Shown here piece by piece: positions 10,235-21,930 of a DNA stretch of 64,000 bases. A program made the position numbers and the translations under genes. Location: positions 310,001 through 374,000 of the forward strand of contig JAXDDX010000052.1 of NCBI GenBank assembly GCA_034670405.1. Direction: 5' to 3'. The notes under the pieces are model-generated. The model did not search any database. It saw only the letters and a program-made list of their open reading frames with translations, and was not told where the DNA came from. Origin of the DNA: Hoplostethus atlanticus. Its lineage: Eukaryota; Chordata; Actinopteri; Trachichthyiformes; Trachichthyidae. How positions within the stretch are numbered: the stretch's first letter is position 1; each line of letters begins with the position of its first letter.

Positions 10235-12021
10235 TACATTACATTACAGTCATTTAGCAGACGCTTTTATCCAAAGCTCAGCTGTCCTGACATCAGTGGG
10301 CAGTTCATTCCACCACTGTGGGGCCAGGACAGAGAAGAGCCGTGACCGTGTAGATCGGCCACAGTGGCCTCTGAGCGACGGGGCAACCAGTTGCCTCGAG
10401 GCAGCAGAGTGAAGTGGTCGGGCGGGGGTGTAAGGTTTGACCATAGCCTGGAGATAAGAAGGAGCTGTTCCTTTCACTGCTCTATAGGCTAGCACCAGGG
10501 TCTTGAACTGGATGCGTGCTGCTACAGGGAGCCAGTGTAGAGAACGGAGAAGGGTAGTTGTATGGGAGAACTTGGGGCGGTTGAACACCAGACGAGCTGC
10601 AGCTTTCTGAACAAGCTCCAGAGCTCTGATGGCAGATGCCGGGGCACCAGCAAGGAGGGAGTTGCAGTAGTCCAGACGGGAGATGACAAGAGCCTGGATG
10701 AGCACATGCGCTGCCTTGTCAGTGAGGAAGGGGCGAATCCTCCTGATGTTGTAGAGGAGGAATCTGCAGGAGCGTGTCACCGATGCGATGTTTGCCGAGA
10801 ACGACAGTTGGTCGTCCAGGATCACACCCAGATCCGAGCCTTGCGGAACCCCAGTAGTGAGCCTGCGTGGTTCTGACACAGACCCTCTCAGCGTCACCTG
10901 GTAGGAGCGATCCATCAGGTAGGATGCAAACATGGAGAGTGCAGAGCCTGAGACACCCATCCCCTCAAGGGTATCAGGACAGAGGAGAGAGAGTTCCCTC
11001 TAGCGGCATGGAGCGACTCCGTCACTGCCAGGAGGGCAGTCTCGGTCGAGTGACCCACCTTGAACCCAGACTGATGGGGATCCAAGAGGTTGTTCTGGTG
11101 GAGGTACAAGGACAATTGATTGAAGACAGCACGTTCAAGGGAAACCGGTCTGTAGTTCTTGACCTCAGAGGGGTCAAGTGTTGGTTTCTTCAGAAGGGGG
11201 GTGACTCTGGCAGTCTTGAAAGCAGAGGGAAAGCATCCAGACACCAGAGATGTGTTGATGAGGTGGGTCAGGAAGGGAAGGAGTTCAGGTGCAGTAGACT
11301 GAAGGAGAGGGGATGGGACCGGGTCAAGGGAGCATGTGGTGGGGTGGCTAGATGTAACAAGGTGAAAGACCTTGTTTAGGGAGAGGGGAGAAAAATGGGA
11401 TCGGGAGGGAGGTGGGGAGGGAAAATGTGGAGAGGGGTGGAAGGCAGACAGGTGTGGTTGGTGCGCAGGGCACCAGCCGGACGGTGAGGGAAGGAGGATC
11501 AGATATCGTTAACCTTCTTGTCAAAGAAGTTGGCGAAATCGTCAGGGCGGAGGGAGGAGGTGGGAGGAGGGGGTGGGGGTTGGAGGAGGGAAGAGAAAGT
11601 TTCAAAGAGTTTTTTAGGGTTGGAAGCAGAAGTTTGAATTTTAGTGCGACAACCAAGGGGCAGGTGGAGTTTGGCGTGCAGGCCTGGAGGTGAGGGGACA
11701 GAGATTGTCCAGAGAAGAGGACAGAGTAGAGAGAAGAAGATCAGTGGCAGTATCAGGGGATAGAAGAGAAAAAGATTCAGGGGCAGGGAGAGCAGAGAGA
11801 ACAGAAGAGGAAAGATCAGTGGGGGAGAGCGAGCGGAGATTGCGACGAGAAGAAACCATGTGGGTAGGGGGAGGATGTGAGGGGGAGAGGAGAGAAAGAG
11901 AGAGTAGGACATGAAGTAGTGGTCAGAGAGATGAAGAGGAGTGATGGAGAGGTTGGCAGTAGAACAGTGTCTGGTGAAGATTAGGTCCAGTTGGTTGCCA
12001 GCCTTGTGGGTAGGAGGAGAT
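10235..12021 (-). mobile_element. L2-type LINE copy A, 5'-truncated, lacking the RT active site
   Basis: This is a close relative of the copy at 24503-27640. The 3' end is ACATTACATTACAGTCATTT followed by AGCAGACGCTTTTATCC. Minus-strand frames include SGCFPSAFKTARVTPLLKKP, GFKVGHSTETALLAVTESLH, MGVSGSALSMFASYL and LSFSANIASVTRSCRFLLYN. Compared with copy B it lacks about 300 bp that hold the YADD catalytic box, about 70 bp around AAFDTVNH, and the 3' UTR tandem repeats. It has many frame breaks and is not functional. The 5' boundary is where similarity ends in the endonuclease region. Confidence 0.85.
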
Positions 12022-14550
12022 ACTATACCATACTAGAGGCCCTTGAATAGTCAAAATAAGGATGTATAAAGGTAAACTAGCTAAAGTTCCGCTATTGTAT
12101 ATCAGTGAATGAGTAAAATGCTCAGGGAAAATACCATCCGGTCATAATAAGGTCAAAAGGACAACTCAAATGTATAGTATTCTGACAACAATAAACAGGA
12201 AAATAAAACAAAGTATAATTTGTTTAGCAATGGATTTTACAAACAAAAAATAGCAACAACAATTTCTTTCCACAAATGTATTGTATACAGTAGATAGAGG
12301 CATAGATAGAGTAGTAGTGATTCAACCTACATTCAGCTCATGAAAGCATTTACGTTTGCTGTTCTAAACACTCAGTGTCGGGTAGGTCTTTCCCAGGAAA
12401 AATCCTCTGGTGCACAGAAAGTTTTACATTTCCATTTTTCCACCTGCCAAACTTCATCAACAAATCCCATGAAAGACATCCTGGTACTGGACACACTGGT
12501 TGATTGACAAGTAATCTATAGGAAGTGCAGTGCAAAAAGTCCACAGCAATGACTGCTTAGACACCAAAGATTTCAACAAAATCCAAAGAATGAGTATCTC
12601 ACAGATTAATGTTAGAACTGCTATCAGTACAATTTTCAAATCAATCAAAATCACTTTTATTTGCAAATTACAAGTGCACAAGGAATTTGACCTGGTTAAT
12701 TTGTGCTGACACATTACAAATCAGCTACACAATAAAGGATTGACACAAAGTGCAGGAAGAAAAGTAAGAGGACCTTGCATATTGTGCATAAGTCAAGTGA
12801 AGTTTATTTATACAGCCCTTTATCACAAATAAGCCTCAAAGGGCTTTTCAAGCCTAACTAGGACAGGTTCATAGATAATCAGATTTATGATAATCAGTTA
12901 TCAATTATAAATAAGATTATGACAATTGTGGTGTTTACAGAATATGATCAGTACAAAAGCACATGAAAAAAGGATTGAAAGGACTTAACAGAGAGGTAGT
13001 ACAAGAAGGTCAAACAGGTGCTTGGTCAATACATCATTATTAAATTTTAATAGCATAGCATAATTACTGTAAACAAATCAGGCTACTGTAGAGACAATCA
13101 GCAACCTCTTTCTATTGCTTTAATTCAGGTGTCGCCAGAAACAAAACAAAAAATGCAAACTCCTATAAATTCCTTTTATAAGTGGAAATACTATCATCAT
13201 GCATATTTGACATTTATTTATTGACAGAACTGTTCACTATGACAATAACAAATGCATTGTAATAAAGTGCAGTAAGTCAATCAAATCAATATTGACAAGA
13301 CACACTGATCAGATTCACATTTAATAGATTTTTTAGCAATTGCTAAATTTACTGTGACAGTTTTCAGGACATGTGGCTATGGACCATCAGATTCAGTGTT
13401 AGATTGTGACGAGACATTAGGTAGACCTACACTTCTGTATCATATGTTTGAGGCATAGAGTCATAATGTAAGTAGCTGCTTAGTACAGAGATAAACTGCC
13501 TCATTTATTGAAATACTGTGATAGTGACAAAGGAATTCCCAATTTAGAGATTATAAGCCTGTAGGAGCCTGTAGGACTCCCACAGTATTTCAACAATTAT
13601 TTTATAGTGCACTGGTAATCAGAAAAACTATGCTACAGAACAGGAGTCTAGCACTGAAATGGAGCCAGTCAAACCTTTAGCCTCAAAGCCCTTGATCAAT
13701 CTGTTCAACAAGCAAACATTGCAAATAGCATGTCATTTTTACTGTTTTCTTTTCTTATTGCTTCAAATGTTGTTTGATATGAGGTCTGCAGTTGATGTAA
13801 TCCAACCATAACTAAATGTTTTTAACAGGGATATTTGATATAATCTTTGGTATGTGGAAATCTAGCCTGAAATCTCACACAAATTCATAATTCACAAATT
13901 TAGTTATCCCGGTTTGCACTGTTGTAATCAGTATACCACCCACCCCTACATGCTTGTCTTACAAAAGTTTATGTAACACTAATGTTAGTCATGATGCTAA
14001 TTCCTGGCTGCCTAATGACTTTTGCAATAAGAATCATTGCAAACGTAAGTGCTCCGCTAGTCTCAGTAGCAAAGTTGTCAATTGGTCTACCAAGCTAACA
14101 TCTATGGCTTATTAAATTGCACTGAACTAATGTGTCTAGGAATAATTCTTACTTTTGTGTGAAAATGTAATACTAGTTGATAACATTTTAAAAGAAATCT
14201 TTGGCTTCATACCATGTTAAATATAGCCAGCTCTTGGGAACAGTTGTGCATTATATAGGTCATTTCTTTCTGGTGAATGTTAGGGGAGCGATTCACAGTT
14301 TACTTGCAATTAATATGTAAACACTAATTGTTGAGGTTGTTTTAATCTGAAGCCCATGAGGACGGTGTGTCTAGCAGACCTGAGATTTTAGAAACATTTT
14401 ACAGCTGAGGATGACCAACCTCCAACTGCCATGTAATGTATTTTATGTGCACTTTCTGTGGCTGTGCCTATTCAAAAGTGTTTTGTTCCCAGTGTCAATG
14501 TGTCTTGTTCAACACCTTGCTCCTGGCCACCATCCAGGGCAAAGGTGTCA
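12022..14550. other. Mostly unrecognised intron sequence with LINE-tail traces
   Basis: At 12784-12870 the minus strand carries a LINE 3' tail (plus strand reads AAGTGAAGTTTATTTATACA, then GCCTCAAAGGGC), related to tails at 15700, 16600 and 34280. The stretch near 12640-12710 is a similar low-complexity tail. The remainder shows no coding motif or terminal repeats. Confidence 0.45.
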
Positions 14551-15020
14551 TTCTACACACCATTGGTCAAGTCACAGGACATTCTACTGATAACATTAAC
14601 TGCTGACAGGTTAATCAAAGCGGTTCTTCTTGGCTGGGACTCCAGGACACAGGACAAGTTGACTTTAACAAAAAACTGGACTGGTATGACAACACTGGCA
14701 CTGTACAAGAGAGGGGCAGAGACTGTTCTTGATAAGGCTTGGGTCTGTCAATGTATTTAACAGATTACATGTTTTACCAATCAGTGGTGGTGTGCAGCGG
14801 AGGCAGCATCAAGGTTGTGGATGCAGGCAGGATTAAGAAACTGGTTAAAAGGCTGGCTCTGTTATAGAGCTAAGCCTGCACGCAGTAGCAAAGAGGAGGA
14901 AGAGAGACTAAACTGAACTCCATCCTAGACAACATCTCCCATGCCTTCTATGGTGAGCTGATGCAGCCATGGATCATCTTCAGCCTCCAGGTGCAACACA
15001 ACAGTAACAGTAAGGTGCTT
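14458..15020 (+). mobile_element. LINE reverse-transcriptase C-terminal fragment
   Basis: Across frame changes the plus strand reads segments like KLDWYDNTGTVQERG (near 14670), GGSIKVVDAGRIKKLVKR (near 14790) and LNSILDNISHAFYGEL (near 14910). These follow the order of the C-terminal region after the RT domain in fish LINEs, where KLDW.., ..KLVRKA.. and LxSILDNxSHPL are common. This is a remote relic, and the family assignment is uncertain. Confidence 0.4.
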
Positions 15021-15309
15021 CTCTGCTTCATCCCATTCCTTCACTTCAATATTAGATTATACATAGATACATATTCTATTCATTACTAGACTCCTACATT
15101 ACTAGCCAATTGGCTTTCTTGAATAGCCTAATATGTTAGCGTTCTACGTTACCGTTCAGTGTCAGGCTTATTTTGGGTTCTGTGATTGTTCTGGCTTTGG
15201 GTTGTTTAGGCCCTATCTGGTAATTCAACCAACGGTACTTCACCTAGCCTGGCATTTGGCCTGGCTACCACTAGCGTAGCCACATTTGCCACTTGCTTAG
15301 CATAACTAA

Positions 15310-15765
15310 CTAGTGTTTAATGTCTACCTTAGCGCCTAGATTTAGCCTTTTAGCGACACCAGAAAAGAAAGGCAAGCATGACTTCTTGTCCCACCTTTGT
15401 CTTAGAGATGTTGCCTCTATTAGAAAAAAAATTCCCTCTTGTTCAAGTCTAATTTTTTGTTTTAAATCTGTGTCCTTTTTGTGTTTATTTCTCCTGAAAT
15501 GTGTTCCATTTTCTAATCTTTGTTTGCCCACTCTCGACACTCATTGCACGCCTGACTGCCCTGTCCTGGTAGGGGGATCCCTCTCTTAGTAGCCCCTTTC
15601 TTCAATTTTTTCCTAATAGAGTTTTTGTGAGTTTTTCCTTATCCTCAGTGAGGGTGCAAGGTTAGGAGGGTGTCATGTTTCGTCATTTATTGTTTTCATA
15701 ATGTGGGCGTTGTGAAGCCCGTTGAGACTGTAACTGTGACTAAGGGCTATACAAATAAACTTGAC
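15310..15765 (+). mobile_element. Deleted L2/CR1-type LINE: ORF1 start joined to 3' tail
   Basis: The plus strand near 15350-15440 (AAGGCAAGCATGACTTCTTG) parallels the ORF1 start of the LINE near 3928-3985. From 15560 the sequence switches to the LINE 3' UTR (GGTAGGGGGATCCCTCTC ... GGGCTATACAAATAAACTTG). Everything between, including endonuclease and RT, is missing. It could be a simple internal deletion or a nonautonomous derivative. Confidence 0.55.
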
Positions 15766-16419
15766 CGCCATCAGACTGTGCAATGCCTTCTATCACAATG
15801 GACCTAGCCTCAGTCAGCTAGGAGGGTGCTGAGGCAGGGTGCCTGCACCATCTGGACAAACTATCTGGACTGCTTTTTTGCACTCTAATTCCCTGGACTA
15901 ATCTCTATACCAGCTTGCACAGTTTATGATCTGGCCATATTTCTGAATGTCTAGCTGCCCACGACACAAAACAAGCAAGCAAAAGCAAATAGATTTCTGC
16001 ACGTATGCCTGCTCTATCTATAAATATGTTCTGATGAGAACAGACATTCCGTTCCACACTCCCACATTGTGACTTTTCCTGTATGCATGGAACATCCATC
16101 TACAGTTGAGATTTTTGATGAGGTTTTATGACATGATTGTTATGGCTTAGTTCACAAATTGAGCACAAATCTGCACGTTCTGTATATGTTATCCACATCT
16201 GTAAATTGAATACATCTGATAAGGTGAACAGCTTACACACATATGTATGGCAACTTATCTTTCATGTTATTTTATCTGAACACGTACTGCATACTGCCTC
16301 AAAGTATTTCAGAGGCAGCAGAGTCACATCTAATTACTCAGAGAGACACAATGAAAGGATAATGCATAAACTTTTATGCATTGTGTATACGCTGCTTGCC
16401 CAAACTCTGCATCTATTGC

Positions 16420-16650
16420 ACACCCAATCGTCCTGGTAGGGGGATCCCTCTCTGAGTAGCCCCTCCCGAGGTTTCTTCCAATTTGTCCCTAAAAGGTTGT
16501 TTTTTTTTGGAGTTTTTCCTTGTCCTCCATTGAGGGTCCAAGGTTGGGGGATGTCGTGTACTAACCATTTATTGTTTCACATGTTGAGCATGTGAAGACT
16601 GTAGCAGTGACTAAGGGCTATACAAATAAATGTGATTTGATTTGATTTTA
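16420..16650 (+). mobile_element. LINE 3' UTR fragment
   Basis: This stretch shares GGTAGGGGGATCCCTCTC and GACTAAGGGCTATACAAATA with the element ending at 15765, and ends in a GATTTGATTTGATTTT tail. It is a 5'-truncated copy of the same LINE family. Confidence 0.6.
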
Positions 16651-17545
16651 AAGGCAAAAAGGCTATAAAGCGAACCTGAAAAGAAGATGAGAAGATGAAG
16701 ATGAGTCTGGTGGTGTTAATGGGTCTCAGACATCTAGAGGTCATTGCAGAATAAGATATTCTGACTTCATACTAAAACCTTTTTTCATTCTAACCTTAAT
16801 CTCTGCAAATACTTTTAGCACCAAATAATGGGGGGATCATAATACCTATTATACCTGACAGTCTGCACACACAAACATTAAGTTGTTTATGCTTCATTTA
16901 AGAACTGTCATTACCTATCTACTAAATTAAGATGAGCCAAAATCATTGTAGGTTTAATAGTAGCAACAGCACAGAGCTAAAATGAAAGACCCTTACGACC
17001 CATTTATGACAGTTAGCTAACATTAGCTAACTTCACTAGAGTGTAGCCAGCTGCAAAGCTACAGCATTAGCAGAGGATGGATTGCGTAAAATAACTTGTT
17101 AGCAAAGCAATACATCAAATTTATATTGGGACTTTCAATCAGTGAATTGGACATACAGACAGCCTTTCATTCAAAATTCACAATGACTGTTTCACATTAC
17201 CTGGTCTGTAACATTTCCCTCTCTCTTCGTGGCAGGCAACGGAAAAGCACAACTGTGGTGTTGCAATAGGAACCAATGGGTACAACAGAAACGAATGTGG
17301 TTTATGGTAAATGTGACCTTAATTCCGCGAAACCATACCAGTTGTTGCCACTGGCACTGCCAAAATAAAAAAAATTTAAAACAACTACTGAGGTTACTTT
17401 ACATTTAATCAGGTATATTGTTACTCTGTTTTTGTCAACTAAGAATTTTGATGTCTGTACTGCTGTGCAAGTGATTCATTTTTAGGATAATTTTATCAAA
17501 CAACATTTCAAGAATAAAAATATCAGATTTAACAAAACTTAGATG

Positions 17546-17585
<40 letters not shown>

Positions 17586-17880
17586 CTTTTTTTAATCAGA
17601 TTTTCTTCACTTTGCTTACACAAGAATGAAAATATGAGATCTGTGCCACTGATAAGGTTAAAAGCATATTAATCATGTAATACCTGTCAATCCAGCCAGA
17701 GAGATTAGTTAAAGGGGAGACCACAAAAAGAAAGTAGGGCAGAAACAAGTAGAGAGCAGCCAGAGTTCAAATGACAGTGTGTGAGCAACCAGAGGGACCA
17801 GAGAGAGATGAAAAAGGTAAAGAAGGGAGGAGAAAATGGAACAACGGCACTAGCATGACAAATTTCAGCAATACTATCTA
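16651..17880. repeat. Intron sequence with (AT)n tract
   Basis: An (AT)n run occupies 17550-17582. The remainder between the LINE tail and nlk exon 2 shows nothing recognisable. Confidence 0.7.
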
Positions 17881-17885
17881 CTTAC

Positions 17886-18015
17886 ATTTTCATGTTTGAA
17901 GAAGCATAGCATCTTCAGTTCCCGGAATACTCTCTTGCAAGAAACAAGGTTTTGGAAGACATTGGGCATCTTTTTGAGGGCAACTCGCTTTCCATCTCTA
18001 GGGTCTGTCACTGAC
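17886..18015 (-). CDS. nlk: Nemo-like kinase, coding exon 2
   Basis: The 130-bp exon begins after an acceptor ending CACACAG and ends before the donor GTAAGT. One base completes the Trp codon split at the end of exon 1, and then 43 codons run SVTDPRDGKRVALKK...FRELKMLCFFKHEN. Seen in it: VALK with the ATP-binding lysine (residue 175 counting from the exon 1 Met) and the alpha-C glutamate in FRELKM (residue 193). NLK is a proline-directed serine/threonine kinase related to MAP kinases that acts in Wnt/TCF, Notch and FoxO signalling. That role is family knowledge, not visible here. The last residues read KHEN where I recall KHDN in human NLK. A run of mobile DNA separates this exon from exon 1. 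Confidence 0.96.
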
Positions 18016-18187
18016 CTGTGTGAGAGGACAGACAGAATATTCTTAAGATTTAAAAGATCTTATGTGGAGTAAGCATAATATTACATATTCACATTCATCT
18101 CAAGACGGGAAGACTGTGGCACATAAATTTCATCTTAAATTTCATCTTATTATATAACCTTACACTTATTAGGCAGCACCATAAGGT

Positions 18188-19505
18188 CACAGTCACAACA
18201 TAAAGTTTGCGAACCCTACAGGAAGTGGTCATTATTTCATATATTATAAAAGGAATAACACACAAATAAATATGATATACTGTGTGAAAATATGTGAACT
18301 CCTCCTTCAATGGCATCTTCCTTGAGGGATTTTCGACCACTCCTCCTTATAGAATTCTGCCAACTCAGTGAGGTTTCAGGGCTGGCAGACTGAACAGACA
18401 GCTTCAGGTCCTGCCACAGCATCTCAATTGGATTTAGGTCAGGAGTTTGACTTGGCCAATCCAAATACACTAAACTGCTTCCTGAGCCATTCTTTGGTAG
18501 ATTTTCTTGAATGCTTAGGGTCACTGTTTTTTGGGGACAGCCACTTTTGGCCCAGTTTTAACTCTCAGACTGATGGTCTGATGTTCTGTTCTACAATTCT
18601 CTGATTGCCCTCAGAATTCATGGTTCCCTTAATGATGTTGAGTCGTCCAGGTGCAGAGGAAGAAAAACAGCCCCAGACCCATGACACTCCCACCTCCATG
18701 CTTGACCCGGTAGGTAGTTTGGGGTTGTTGCCAACAATAGCATTTTTTTTTATTGCATCCAAAGTTGTTTTGGTACTCATCTGTCCAGAGAACAGACTTC
18801 CAGAAATCTTCAGGTTTGTCCAGGTGGTCTCTGGCAAACTTAAGATGGGCAGCTTTGTTCTATTTAGACAGTAGAGGCTTCTTCTTGGCTACCTTTGCAT
18901 GAATGCTGTTTATATTCAATGTTCTCCTTATTGTTGACAGATGCACAATGACATCAGATGGAGGGTTGTAGATTTATGAATGTTATTCTCTGGTTCTTTT
19001 TTATTCTTTTGAGTATTTTTCTTGTGGCTCTGGGTAATATTTTAGGATGTCTACTTACAGGCAGAGTCATATTAAATGCTTGCTATTTGTATATTATTTG
19101 TCTCACAGTGGACTGATGGAGCCCGGATCGTTTTGATTTGACTTTCTAACCTTCCCCAGACTGATACACAGTCACTACTCACTTCCTGAGGTCCTCTGAG
19201 GTCTCACCTGTATTTGTACCTGTATGAGAGTGCCACAGAAACTCCTGACCTTTGAATAGTTAACTTACACACCCAATTATTTACCCACCTGATCCTACTT
19301 ACCTATTTGATTTAACTAAAGAAAGATGAGGTTCACTTATTTTTGCACCTGCACTAATTCCCTTGAAACTATTTTAACTTTACTACATGCACAATTAACT
19401 CTAAAAAACGGTTAAGAATGCACATTTTGATTAAAATAGGATTGCATAGTAAAAACACAATTTCTATAATTGCACAAGGGGTTCACAAACTTTCAATGAT
19501 GACTG
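18188..19505 (-). mobile_element. Tc1-like transposon, decayed
   Basis: Imperfect terminal repeats contain AAAGTTTGYGAACCC at both ends (near 18201 and 19495, inverted). Minus-strand frames keep transposase pieces: DNA-binding residues are lost, but GVSWVWGCFSSSAPGRLNII (near 18670) and PSQTPDLNPIEMLWQDLK (near 18430) are clear, the last holding the final acidic residue of the DDE triad. Frames are broken in at least two places, so the copy is inactive. Flanking TA is not preserved. Confidence 0.8.
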
Positions 19506-20219
19506 CCCTTTGGTTTCACATCCTGCCAGTTTAACATTCTCAAGTGAGCATTCCTCAAGGACACCTAGTCTTGTTTGTTCTTGCACAACCTGTGAACAGG
19601 TTGACACAGTGAGCTGGGTCACATTATTTGAAACCAATTGCCCATTAGCTCAGTTTCTGGTAATACACTTTTTGTTACAAGAGCAATTAGTAACCAATTA
19701 GCCTAGTCCCAGCGCTCCACAGCGCTACCATTTACATTCATCACTCCTTAGTTTCGCTCATTCATTTTGCATTTTTTATCAGAATTTTTTGCACTTTGCA
19801 GGTCTGGAGCAAACATCAATCTAGTTGCTTTCTCTGGCAACAATACAGAGGCGGGTTCGCAAAAGGTGATTGGATTGCAACCCCAGCCAGTGATGTTCCA
19901 TTCCTGTGATGACTTTATTGGAGAGCGATGCTTCAAGAAATGCATAAACACAGCACTAGCTTTGATTCAAGATTCAAGAAGTTTAATTGTCACATACACA
20001 CACGAGGTGTGCAGTGAAATGCAAAGTGGCAATGCTCAGCAGAAATGTGCAAAATAACAGGTTCACACTATTTACAATAACCAACACAATATTTACAATG
20101 TCACAGTTTTTAAGAGCTCTATATAAAAAACAACACAATATTTACAATAAGAGCACTTTATAAAAAAAATATAGTAAAAAAGGGGAAAATTGTATGTATA
20201 ATATAATATAAATTATAAA

Positions 20220-21923
20220 TTATGTGTAGTCTTTACCTAAGTGTGTGTGTGTGCATAAGAGGGGCAGTGTGTGTGTCTTGGTGGGGGCCCTGGTGAGGTC
20301 AGAGTTCACAGTCCTGATGGCCTGAGGAAAGAAACTCCGTCTCAGTCTCTCTGTTTTGGCAGCGTGACTACGGAGACGCTTGCCTGACCGCAGCAGCTGA
20401 AACAGTCCGTTGTTGGGGTGGTGAGGATCCTTCATGATCCTGCAGGCTCTGGTTCTGCACCTCCTGGTGTACAAGTCCTGCAGGGTGGGGAGTGTAGTTC
20501 CAATAGTGCGTTCAGCCGAACGCACTACTCTCTGCAGAGCCTTCCTGTCCTGAGCGGAGCTGTTGCCAAACCAGGCAGTGATGCTTCCTGTCAAGATGCT
20601 CTCTACAGCTCCAGAGTAGAAGGACTGAAGGATCCTCCAGGAGACTTTAAATTTCCTCAGTTGCCTGAGGTGGTAAAGGCGCTGCCTCGCCTTTCTCACT
20701 AGAGTGTCTGTGTGTGTTGTCCATGTAAGATCCTCTGTGATGTGGACTCCCAGGTATTTATACCTGCTCACCCTCTCCACAGTATTCCCATTAATACCCA
20801 ATGGTGAGTACGTCCTCTGTTGTTGTGTCCTCCTAAAGTCCACAATCAGCTCCTTAGTTTTGGTGACATTCAGGAGGAGGCTGTTGTCCTGGCACCAGAG
20901 TGACAGATCAGCAACTTCCTCCAGGTAGGCCTTCTCGTCGTTGTTGGAGATCAGGCCCACCACCACTGTGTCATCCGCAAACTTAATGATGGTGTTGGAG
21001 CTGAACCTGGCCACACAGTCATGTGTGTACAGGGAGTACAGTAGGGGGCTGAGGACGCCACCCTGGGGGGATCCTGTGTTCAGGGTGAGGGGGTTGGAGG
21101 TGTGTCTACCCACCCTGACCACCTGGGGCCTGGCGGTCAGGAAGTCCAGGATCCAGGCACACAGGGGGGTGTTCAGTCCCAGCTCAATCAACTTGCCAGC
21201 CAGTCTGGTGGGGACTATGGTGTTGAAAGCTGAACTATAATCAATGAACAGCAGTCTCACATAGCCCCCCTTCCGGCTGTCCAGATGAGAGAGTGTGGTG
21301 TGCAGTACCTGGGAGACAGCATCATCCGTGGATCTGTTGGGACGATAAGCAAACTGCAGCGGGTCCATGGAGCAAGGGAGGAAGGCGCAGATGTAGTCCT
21401 TTATCAGCCTCTCGAAGCATTTCATGACCACCGAGGTGAGGGCCACCGGTCGGTAGTCATTCAAGCATGCTGGAGAAGCATTCTTGGGCACAGGGACAAT
21501 AGTGGATCTCTTGAAGCAGGCGGGGACCACAGACTCAGCCAGGGAGATGTTGAATATAGTGGTGAACACTGGAGCTAGCTGATTAGCACAGGTCTTCAGT
21601 ACTCGCCCAGATATGCCATCTGGACCAGCAGCTTTCCTGGTGTTCACCCTCGTCAGAGCCCTCCTCACACTGTGCTCGGTCACAGAGAGTGTGTGTTCAT
21701 CCCCAGCGGTAGAACTCACTCCGGCTGCGCTAACGGTGATGTTGTTAGCCGGCGAGCTAGCGCTGTTGTTGCTAGCCTCAAACCGTGCATAGAATGAGTT
21801 CAGGTCCTCCGCTAGGGATGCGTCGGCACTCACAATTGCGGGGGGTCTGCCCTGGTAGTCCGTTATAGTCCGTAGCCCCTGCCATAGGCATCTGGTGTCG
21901 CGCTGCTCCATCTGCGACTCCAC
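20220..21923 (-). pseudogene. LINE ORF2 reverse-transcriptase part
   Basis: The 567-codon frame starts within the linker ([17 protein letters not shown]). It contains the RT blocks in order: [38 protein letters not shown] (first catalytic Asp), [20 protein letters not shown], the FADDT active-site box, and the C-terminal Lys/Arg/Cys-rich region ending near LGKDYT. Nothing essential is visibly missing. Only the frameshift from the endonuclease keeps it from being one long protein. The 3' half is almost identical to the copy at 40165-40788, which implies fairly recent amplification. Confidence 0.85.
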
Positions 21924-21930
21924 TCTGTCC

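Larger units (their letters stand above)
6937..17885 (-). other. nlk: nlk intron 2 (10,949 bp)
   Basis: The intron is defined by the exon 2 donor and the exon 3 acceptor. It contains the nested Tc1/foldback/Harbinger/SINE cluster (7379 to about 9400), a truncated L2 LINE (10235-12021) and LINE tail fragments. Confidence 0.9.

Noticed and set aside
11412-11914. Plus-strand Gly/Glu/Arg-rich frames and minus-strand Pro/Leu/Ser-rich frames
   Set aside because: Both come from the purine-rich L2 copy A segment. The same sequence in copy B encodes LINE linker and not a gene.
14458-14760. A 100-codon plus-strand gene
   Set aside because: Its middle aligns better, in a different frame, with LINE protein segments. 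No splice sites or family match support it as a gene.
20418-21578. Several plus-strand open frames of 74-99 codons
   Set aside because: They are antisense shadows of the Rex1-like RT coding sequence.
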